Shown here: piece after piece, positions 5,980-12,800 of the stretch
How positions within the stretch are numbered: position 1 is the stretch's first letter
Layout of the letters: the number at the start of each line of letters is the position of its first letter
NCBI GenBank assembly: GCA_029938595.1
Contig: JAOZUP010000041.1
Location: 1 to 15,842 of the forward strand
DNA: 15,842 bases
Direction of reading: 5' to 3'
Source: Thermoanaerobaculales bacterium
GTDB lineage: Bacteria; Acidobacteriota; Thermoanaerobaculia; Thermoanaerobaculales; Sulfomarinibacteraceae
The notes under the pieces: model-generated
Seen by the model: the letters and a program-made list of their open reading frames with translations, nothing else
Databases searched by the model: none
What the model was told of the DNA's origin: nothing
Position numbers and translations under genes: made by a program

Positions 5980-7644
5980 ATGAGTCGCAATCGAGTATTC
6001 GCAGTTTTCCTGGTGGTGGGAATGATTGCCGCCGTCGGCTGGAGCCAGGAGGCGCCGAAGACCGCCAAAGAAGAACCGGCGAAGGCTGAGACCGAAGCCG
6101 CCGGTGAGGATGTATTGAGCGCCGAGGAGATCGAGGAGCTGCAGCGTCTGTCGGGCGACAAGAAGCCGCAACGGACCTGGTCGGAGTTCGTCACCGACTG
6201 GATGACCCCCAAGCCGTACGACAAGCGGCAGGTCATCAAGATCGACGATCGCTACGCCTATTCGCACGTCGTCTCCGGCATCAAGATGGAGATCGTACGT
6301 GAGGATGACGAGTTCATCTGGCTGCGCGGCATCTCGCCGGAGGACCCGAACTCGGCCCTGTACAAGGTCTGGGCGCAGCGCGAGGCCGACGAGGCTAGGG
6401 TCGCCGACTGGGTAGAAATCGCACAGAAGCCGGGTGCGTTCAACTTTCTTGACTTTGCGGCGGTGGCCGTGCCGCCACCTGACATGGAGAGCCTCCATTT
6501 CGAGCCCGGGCCCGGAAGGCTCCCAGCCGGCGGACGCTGGCAAATGGGCTTCGCAGTCGCGGACATGAACGAGGACGGCCACGCCGACCTCGTCTTTCCG
6601 CCCCGCCGCAAGCAGTACCCACCGGTGCCCGCGATCTTCGTCGGTGATGGCAAGGGTGCCTTCGAATTCTGGGAGGATGTCAAGTGGCCCGAGAAGATGC
6701 CGTGGGACTACGGCGGCGTGGCGGTGGCCGACCTCAACAACGACGGCCATCAGGACGTCGTCTTTGCGGCTCATTTCAAGGCCCAGTTCGCGCTCCTCGG
6801 CAACGGTGAGGGCCGCTTCCCGAGCGGTGGCGTGCTGCCGTCGCCTGACCCACGGATGACCTCACGTGCCGTGACCGCAGCCGATTTCGACGGTGACGGA
6901 CGCATCGACCTAGGCTTCGTCTCCGAGGTCGACTACGACATGACGACCAATGCCCGGGTCGAAGGCGCCACGACGGTGTGGGTCCTCTTCAACCGCGGTG
7001 ACACCTGGGAGATTTCGACCGAGGGCCTGCCCACCGGCTTCATCGCCGATGTCATCCGTGCAGCCGATCTCGACGGCGACGGCCGACCGGAGCTCGTGCT
7101 GTCATCGAACACCCTCGGCCCGCGGTATCTGGTCTTTGCCTGGCGCGGCGCGGACGGATGGCAGCCGGCCGAGCACCGGGGCGTGCTCAGCGCCGCCTAC
7201 CATTACGACGTGGAACCTGACGTTGGGGGGGTCTTCGCCACCTTCGTTCAGTTCCGTCGCTACGATGGCCGGACCCAGGCGCGCAACGGTATCGTCCGCT
7301 ACCCGACGCGTTTCGACGATGAGTTCGAGGCCCCCGAGCCACTGCTGTGGGACGCGGAGCGCGGCGACGTGTTCTTCCGGATCGCGATCGGCGATCTCGA
7401 CGGCGACGGCCATACCGATTTCGTGGCCGGCCGCAAGGGCGGCGGCCTCGAGGCTTACCTGCAGACCGAGGACGGCGCGTTCTACCGTGAGCGCGGGAGC
7501 GAGCTCGATGGCGTGGGACGCGCCTTCGACATCCGCCTCGTCGACCTCGATGGCGACGGCCGCGACGACATAATCGCCAGCTGCGTCGACCAGGGCGAGA
7601 AGCCGGGCGGGGCCTACGTGTGGCTGACCCGGCCAACGGAATAA
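5980..7644 (+). CDS. Exported FG-GAP/VCBS repeat protein with six calcium-loop motifs
   Basis: The 554-residue product begins with a signal peptide (MSRNRVFAVFLVVGMIAAVG, cleavage near residue 22-23), then an Ala/Glu/Lys-rich linker (about 23-60) and an N-terminal region without recognisable domain (60-185). The rest carries six Asp-rich loops of the DxDxDG type, at about residues 195, 251, 302, 363, 472 and 522 (for example DMNEDGHAD, DLNNDGHQD, DFDGDGRID, DLDGDGRPE). This is the signature of integrin-α-like FG-GAP propellers, which bind Ca2+ and usually mediate extracellular interactions; no enzyme motif is seen. ATG 5980 is chosen because GGAGGT at 5969-5974 is correctly spaced and the signal peptide starts here; the frame is open upstream to 5887 but that extension lacks these signals. 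No convincing promoter is visible between this gene and the divergent XRE gene. The first heptamer of the 7645 array directly follows its TAA. Confidence 0.92.
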   Translation: MSRNRVFAVFLVVGMIAAVGWSQEAPKTAKEEPAKAETEAAGEDVLSAEEIEELQRLSGDKKPQRTWSEFVTDWMTPKPYDKRQVIKIDDRYAYSHVVSGIKMEIVREDDEFIWLRGISPEDPNSALYKVWAQREADEARVADWVEIAQKPGAFNFLDFAAVAVPPPDMESLHFEPGPGRLPAGGRWQMGFAVADMNEDGHADLVFPPRRKQYPPVPAIFVGDGKGAFEFWEDVKWPEKMPWDYGGVAVADLNNDGHQDVVFAAHFKAQFALLGNGEGRFPSGGVLPSPDPRMTSRAVTAADFDGDGRIDLGFVSEVDYDMTTNARVEGATTVWVLFNRGDTWEISTEGLPTGFIADVIRAADLDGDGRPELVLSSNTLGPRYLVFAWRGADGWQPAEHRGVLSAAYHYDVEPDVGGVFATFVQFRRYDGRTQARNGIVRYPTRFDDEFEAPEPLLWDAERGDVFFRIAIGDLDGDGHTDFVAGRKGGGLEAYLQTEDGAFYRERGSELDGVGRAFDIRLVDLDGDGRDDIIASCVDQGEKPGGAYVWLTRPTE

Positions 7645-7736
7645 TTTCGGATTTCGGATTTCGGATTTCGGATTTTTCACCCAACCCTCCCGGAGTGCTC
7701 CAGGGTTTTGGGGGAGGGTTGGGGATTCCGGATTCC
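7645..7736. repeat. GGATT(T/C)C heptamer array enclosing a 12-bp inverted repeat
   Basis: Four exact TTTCGGA units (7645-7672) start on the base after the upstream stop codon. A 12-bp perfect inverted repeat follows: CCCAACCCTCCC at 7680-7691 against 7712-7723, with a nested GGAG/CTCC hairpin at 7692-7701 in its loop. Two GGATTCC heptamers (7723-7736), a one-base variant of the same unit, close the element. Confidence 0.85.
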
Positions 7737-7740
7737 TAAT

Positions 7741-7787
7741 TCATCCCTGTCTATTGACTTGCAGGGGCAAGGGTGGGATGATTTTTT
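7741..7787 (+). terminator. Candidate terminator of the FG-GAP protein gene
   Basis: TCATCCC (7741-7747) pairs with GGGATGA (7775-7781), with an inner CTTG/CAAG pairing, and six T residues follow (7782-7787). The stem is long-looped and only moderately GC-rich, so termination is plausible rather than certain. Confidence 0.45.
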
Positions 7788-7810
7788 AGATGTACAGGGC
7801 CTCTCTGTTC

Positions 7811-7839
7811 TTGACAGCTTTTGGACCTGATGATATATT
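7811..7839 (+). promoter_or_regulatory. Near-consensus sigma-70 promoter for the 8000-9526 gene
   Basis: TTGACA (7811-7816), a 17-base spacer and TATATT (7834-7839) form an almost perfect promoter in an AT-rich patch of GC-rich DNA. Transcription should start near 7846. Strong constitutive expression is expected if the housekeeping sigma factor uses the usual consensus. Confidence 0.8.
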
Positions 7840-7845
7840 TTATGC

Positions 7846-7999
7846 TGTGATGACATAACCTGAGGATTAAGTTGCTAGGAATAAATCATTTACAGGAGGT
7901 GATGCGGGACATTGGAGGAGGGTAGAGATTGTTTGACCGGCCCCTCGTGGCCGGTAGCTATCAGTTGCGAAAATCGATAGGAAAAGGAAGGAGCTGAGC
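7846..7999 (+). other. Structured 5' leader of about 155 nt
   Basis: The leader holds ACCGGCC/GGCCGGT (7936-7942 with 7949-7955), then CTATC/GATAG (7958-7962 with 7976-7980), ending just before the true ribosome binding site AAGGAG (7988-7993). A second, very strong anti-SD match, AGGAGGTGAT, lies at 7894-7903, far from the gene start. It overlaps a tiny frame MRDIGGG (7902-7925) whose spacing to the SD is too short for good initiation. I do not recognise a known riboswitch. Function, if any, could be mRNA stability or translational control. Confidence 0.4.
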
Positions 8000-9526
8000 A
8001 TGAAAAGGTATCTGACAATGGCGCTGGCGGGGGTTTTGGCCCTCGGTTTGGGCAGCGCCGCTTTCGCCGTTGAGTGTGCGTTGGACGTGGTTCCCGCGTC
8101 GACGCTGCTCTTCCCGTTCGTACAGTATGACTATGACGGTGGTGACCAGGGTTCGACAACGCTGTTCGCGATCACCAACGTGTCGAGCGAGGCGCAGATC
8201 GTCCACATCACGCTGTGGACCGACTATTCGATCGCGATCCTCGACTTCAACCTGACGCTGACGGGCTACGACGTCCAGACCATCAATATCCGCGACATCC
8301 TCGAGTTCGGCGTTCTGCCGAGCGATGACACGGGTGCCAACGAGTGGTGGGACGGCACCGGCCTGACCAATGCCGGTCCCTCGCCGTTCGACGATGGTCC
8401 GTACTCGACCTTCAACGAGCTGTGGGGCGGCGCCCTGGATGGGTACTTCAACGCCATGGGCCTGCCGGATCCGGAAGCGACCGGCCCGACCACCCTCGAC
8501 TGCAACCCGGCCGCCTGGGTCTCGTCGCCGGTGAACTACCGCGCGCCGACGGGCAACATCCCGTCGGGTACCCTCGATATCTTCAAGGGCTACCTGCAGG
8601 CCAGCCAGACCGCCACCACCGGCTACCGGAATTGCAGCTGGACCAGCGGCGTCACCTTCCCGAACGGCACCTGGTTCACCAACCAGGAGCCCCGCGCGAC
8701 CTGGATGTACATCACCGCCGACGTGGTGGGGGCCTGCAACAAGGACCTGCCGGACAGTGATGCTCTGTCCTACTTCGGAACCTCCGGCGCCGGCGTGCTG
8801 ACCGCCAACGTTCTGATGGGCGACCTGCTCTACCTCGACGCCGACAACAACTACTCCGAGGCCTTCAACGCGGTCCACCTCGAAGCGAACCCGGGCCTTA
8901 ATGCGATCACCTCTTTCTACGAGCGCTATCATGACGGCGCCGGTTTCGAGCTCCGTGAGCCGCTGCCGACCGCATGGGCCTTCCGTTACATGTTCTCCGA
9001 GGCGGCCCAGGCCAACACGTGGGTTCGCGCTTGGAAGGGTTCCACGGATAGCGGCATCGTCATCGACCTCGATGACTATTATGGAGGCCCCGGCGGCACC
9101 ATTTCCGGTCCCGGCCCCGCCTCCCTCTACGCCAACAGCTGCATCCCCTACACCTACTACGCGTGGGATGAGGATGAGAACGTGAACTCGGTCGGCCCCG
9201 GCTTCATTCCGCCGTGGTCGGGCGTCGAGGATCCGGACCCGATTCCGGTCCCGAACCTGTTCCCCCTGGAAACCCAGGAAGTTGCGATCAGCGAGTTCTT
9301 CATCGTCGAGGATGTGGACCACAACGCCTTCGGTTGGGCGATGGTCATCTGGCCGATGTCCAACTACGGTGGGGCGTATGAACCCGACCTGTACCAGACC
9401 TGGATGGGCGTCAAGTACGCAGCCTTCGGCGCGTACACCGCCGGTCTCGAGGCGACGGTGCTTGCCAACTTCAACTGCGACCCCGGGCAGGTTCTGCCTG
9501 GACTCTACTCTTCGTACTCCGAGTGA
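8000..9526 (+). CDS. Exported surface-type protein of unrecognised family
   Basis: The 508-residue product starts with a clear signal peptide (MKRYLTMALAGVLALGLGSA, AFA cleavage near residue 23). The mature N-terminus is a β-rich module: STLLFPFVQYDYDGGDQGST, TTLFAITNVSSEAQIVHITL and TGYDVQTINIRDIL (residues about 35-100). The rest is rich in Gly, Asp, Asn, Tyr and Trp (DDYYGGPGGTISGPGP near 360-375; YTYYAWDEDENVNS), with a few scattered Cys residues. No catalytic motif, membrane anchor or sorting signal is visible. ATG 8000 is supported by AAGGAG six bases upstream. The promoter at 7811-7839, long leader and strong terminator at 9597-9625 make it a single-gene unit, probably highly expressed. 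The pattern (T-x-L...N...V...L......DI...L) resembles the four C-terminal repeats of the giant protein downstream, so I infer a related surface module. Actual function is unknown. Confidence 0.88.
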   Translation: MKRYLTMALAGVLALGLGSAAFAVECALDVVPASTLLFPFVQYDYDGGDQGSTTLFAITNVSSEAQIVHITLWTDYSIAILDFNLTLTGYDVQTINIRDILEFGVLPSDDTGANEWWDGTGLTNAGPSPFDDGPYSTFNELWGGALDGYFNAMGLPDPEATGPTTLDCNPAAWVSSPVNYRAPTGNIPSGTLDIFKGYLQASQTATTGYRNCSWTSGVTFPNGTWFTNQEPRATWMYITADVVGACNKDLPDSDALSYFGTSGAGVLTANVLMGDLLYLDADNNYSEAFNAVHLEANPGLNAITSFYERYHDGAGFELREPLPTAWAFRYMFSEAAQANTWVRAWKGSTDSGIVIDLDDYYGGPGGTISGPGPASLYANSCIPYTYYAWDEDENVNSVGPGFIPPWSGVEDPDPIPVPNLFPLETQEVAISEFFIVEDVDHNAFGWAMVIWPMSNYGGAYEPDLYQTWMGVKYAAFGAYTAGLEATVLANFNCDPGQVLPGLYSSYSE

Positions 9527-9596
9527 CCAGAGCCGGCTGGTTGCCCCGGCGGGGTAGCCACGAAATAGCCGGGTGATTCTCACGAATCAAATCTCA

Positions 9597-9625
9597 GGGG
9601 CGGCCTTCGGGCCGCCCCCTTTTTT
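9597..9625 (+). terminator. Strong rho-independent terminator with TTCG loop
   Basis: GGGGCGGCC (9597-9605) and GGCCGCCCC (9610-9618) form a perfect 9-bp stem closed by a TTCG tetraloop, followed by C and six T (9620-9625). Upstream, TGATTC/GAATCA (9574-9579 with 9584-9589) is a further small hairpin in the same 3' region. Confidence 0.93.
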
Positions 9626-9660
9626 CGGGGCCGCAGCCGACAGCCGCGGCCCCGAAAAAA
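9620..9660. repeat. 15-bp perfect inverted repeat sharing the terminator T-tract
   Basis: TTTTTTCGGGGCCGC (9620-9634) is perfectly complementary to 9646-9660, with an 11-nt loop. The first six bases are the T-tract of the preceding terminator, so in RNA that U-tract could pair with the A-tract at 9655-9660 when transcription reads through. Confidence 0.8.
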
Positions 9661-9665
9661 CATGG

Positions 9666-9694
9666 TTGACGGTGGACCGAAAGACGCGTATATT
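9666..9694 (+). promoter_or_regulatory. Sigma-70 promoter of the giant surface-protein gene
   Basis: TTGACG (9666-9671), a 17-base spacer and TATATT (9689-9694) have the same design as the promoter at 7811-7839. Transcription would start near 9701, leaving a leader of about 147 nt. A second TTGACA at 9801-9806 followed by TACCTT (9825-9830) is a weaker alternative close to the gene. Confidence 0.7.
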
Positions 9695-9847
9695 GCCGCA
9701 GCGCGGCGATGGTCGCTGCGGCCGTGGGTGACCACGGTCACTGCCCGCCGGAGAATCCTTAAAGTACTGAAAAAATACGGATCTATAAGGCCCTGTGCGA
9801 TTGACATGAGGGGCTTTTGTGGGATACCTTTAGCCGTGGAGGTGCGG

Positions 9848-12800
9848 ATGTTTCGCACGTGGAATCAGACACTAACGACCTTTCTTCGCGCCGCGCCGAT
9901 CCTGGCGCTGGCGCTTGTCGCTGCCGCGTCGGCCTCGCCGGCTTCGGCCCAGACCCACTGCACGAGTTGGGTCGACACCCTGCTCGACACCACTGAAAAC
10001 TGTGTTTCGGAGCCGTGGCGCCCGCGCGCCTCCGATGTCGACACCTTCCGCTGGAAAGGCCACGACTACGTGATCTTCAATCGCGGCAACGAGCTTTCGA
10101 TCTACAACATCGACGACCCGAAAAATCCGACCCATACCGCGACCTCGGACTTCGACTTCGGCACCCGCGGCGACTCGGACTACGACCTCATCGACTTCGA
10201 TGTCTGCGACGACTGCCGTTATGCGGTGCTCTCGCACAAGGTCAAGCGGACCGTGGTCTTCGACCTCGGCGCCGGCGGTACGCCCTCCTTCCCGGCCGGC
10301 GCCTACGCCTTTTACGACGGCAGGGACAACAAGATCGGCGGCTACGTTTTTTCAAAGGGTGGCCAGGAGTATCTCGTGTCCGGCACCGGACCGGGCGAGT
10401 GTTTTTCCGGTTCGAAGCTCCACACCCTCGATGGCCTCTCCAGCCTGAGTTTCCTTTCCTGTATCGAGATCGGCGGGGCGGGGATTCTCCTTGACGGCGT
10501 GCATGAGTACGATACTGGTGCCGCCTTCTACCTCTTTTCCAGCGGGGGGGACGGGAACACCCATGTCTTCCGAGCGGATGGCGCCGGGGCTACACTGTCG
10601 CTCACATACCTCACGTCGCCCATCGGCATGCGGGGAAAGCGGTACGAGCTCTCGATCGACCGCAACAACGCCCTCCTGGCTTCGGCCAACCTGGACGCGT
10701 CGGAGATCCAGATCTGGGACATCGCCAACCCCGAGGTCCCGCAGCGGTTGTGGACGGTCTCGGGTCAGGCGAACAACGTGTCGCTGCGGTCGCCGAGCAT
10801 CGGCAGCGTGCCGACCCTGATGACCAACGTTGCCGGCTGGCCCGACTCGACCCGGACCTTCACCGTCGGCAGCACCGGCCCGGAGGAGTTCGAAGCCGAC
10901 TTCTGGACCGACCCGTCGCTGGTCCACAACGACCTCCCGGTCTGCGCCTTCGCCGCCGGCGGTGCCCTGTCCCCCGACGGCTCGGTGCTCTTCCTGAGCC
11001 GCTACGCCATCCACCAGGTTTTCGACCTCTCGGACTGTCTCCAACCGACGCCGGCGGTGGCCGATCTGGCCATAACGCCCGATCCTGTTTTCCCAGGTGA
11101 CGCTGTGACCGTCCGGGACACCACCACGGGCCGAGTCGACCGCTGGGCGCTGTGGGTGACCGAGGAGCCGAGCGGCGCCCTTGTGGCGGGTGACCCGACA
11201 CCCTCGGGCCCCCCCAATCCGCACGAGATCCCCTACCAGATTCCGCAGGACCTTCCATGGGACACCAGCTATCAGGCCTACGTCGTGGTTGAGAGCGACG
11301 ACCTCACCCCGACGGACCCGGACTTCGACACTGAGATCGTCATCAACCGGACACCGGGTGCCACCATCTCGATCGAGCCGGCGGCGGTGGTGGTGGGGGA
11401 GAGCGTCACCCTGACCGCGACCGCCGAAGGTAACCCGGACGCCAACCCCTACACGTGGACGATCGACCCGCCGGTCGGGGTGGACTTCTACCGCGACACC
11501 GCATCGACCGTTGTCACGCTCGACAAGCCTGGTGTGTGGGCTTTCTATCTCACGGTCGACTATCAGCACGGCGCGGCGGCCGGCGGCACCTACCAGGCCA
11601 CCGCCGAGATCATCGATTTCAACGTCACCTCGGTAGCGGCGGACTTCACGATCTCGCCCGCGAGCCCGCTCCACACCCAGGAGATCACCCTCGACGGCTC
11701 GATCTCCAAGCCTGTGGGCGGCAACCTGAGCTACCAGTGGACGGTCGAGGAGTTCTCCGGTTCTGGCACCTATACCGGATGCTCGGCGACGGACGTGTGC
11801 ACGATCCCGGGCGACTCCCTGCAACCGGACACCTGGTACACCGTCAGTCTCATGGTGACCAACAACGACGACCAGGCGACGTCATCGATTTCGCAGAATG
11901 TACTGGTGGGCGACGGCGCCATCCAGCCCAGCATCAGCTTCAGCCCCACGAGCCCCGAGATCGGTACCAACGTGGTCTTCACGATCGGCGGTGTGCCGGG
12001 AGACATCGACAATGCAAATTGGAACATGGGCGGGAGCGGTTGCGATGGGGCCGATTCGAGACCGGAGTGCATTCCCACGCTCTGGAACGACTGCAAGGCG
12101 GTTGCTTTCGAGTACTCCTCGGGCGGCACCAAGACGGTGAGCCTGACGATCGAGATCGGCGACAACACCTTCACCGCCGATGACGTGCCGGTGACCGTGG
12201 CGTCGAGCGGGAGTTGCGGCGGCACGACTCCGCCCGCCACCTGCAGCTACAGTCTGAACCCCACCTCCCACACCGTTGGGTCCGCCGCAACCCCCGACGG
12301 CGTCTATAAGTCCTTCCAGGTGACGACGGCCTCGGGTTGTGCCTGGACCGTAGCCACCACCTTCCCGTGGATCAACGACCTGTCGCCCTCCGGCCAAGTA
12401 ACCGGCAGCGGCACGGTGCGCTACCAGGTCGATGAGAACACCGGCCCCAAACGCACCGGCTCGGTCATCGCAGGCGGCCGGGGCTTCATCGTCACCCAGA
12501 ACGCTCCCTACGCGGCCGAGAACTTCACCATGTCCAGCTCGCAGCCGGACATCGGAGAGGTGGTGACCTTCACGGTCGACCCGGTGCTCGAGGTCGCAAG
12601 CTGGGACTTCGGCGACGATGACTGCCGCGGCAACAGCCCGGTCATCAACTGCCTCTTTCTGCCGACCGGCACCTGCAACACCATGCGGTGGACCTACCCC
12701 ACCTCGGGTGAGAAAACGGTCACGATGGTGCTGACGGACGCAAGGGCGAAGACCAAGTACCCGACAGTGCGGACCATCGGGGAGTGCTGTCTCGCCGACG

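Noticed and set aside
7902..7925. Seven-codon leader peptide MRDIGGG
   Set aside because: The ATG is only two bases from the GGAGG core, too close for efficient initiation, and the peptide lacks regulatory codons; kept only as part of the leader observation.
7846..7999. c-di-GMP (GEMM) riboswitch in the leader
   Set aside because: The GGCCGGTAGC stretch is mildly reminiscent, but the conserved core of that aptamer is absent.
7961..9583. Long open frame (about 540 codons) antisense to the exported-protein gene
   Set aside because: Shadow frame typical of high-GC coding DNA: composition rich in Val, Arg and Gly, no domain or signal peptide, and it runs over the opposite gene and its ribosome binding site region.
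9662..9847. 62-codon N-terminal extension of the giant protein starting at ATG 9662
   Set aside because: The promoter at 9666-9694 lies inside it, it lacks a ribosome binding site, and a proper ribosome binding site plus signal peptide start at 9848.
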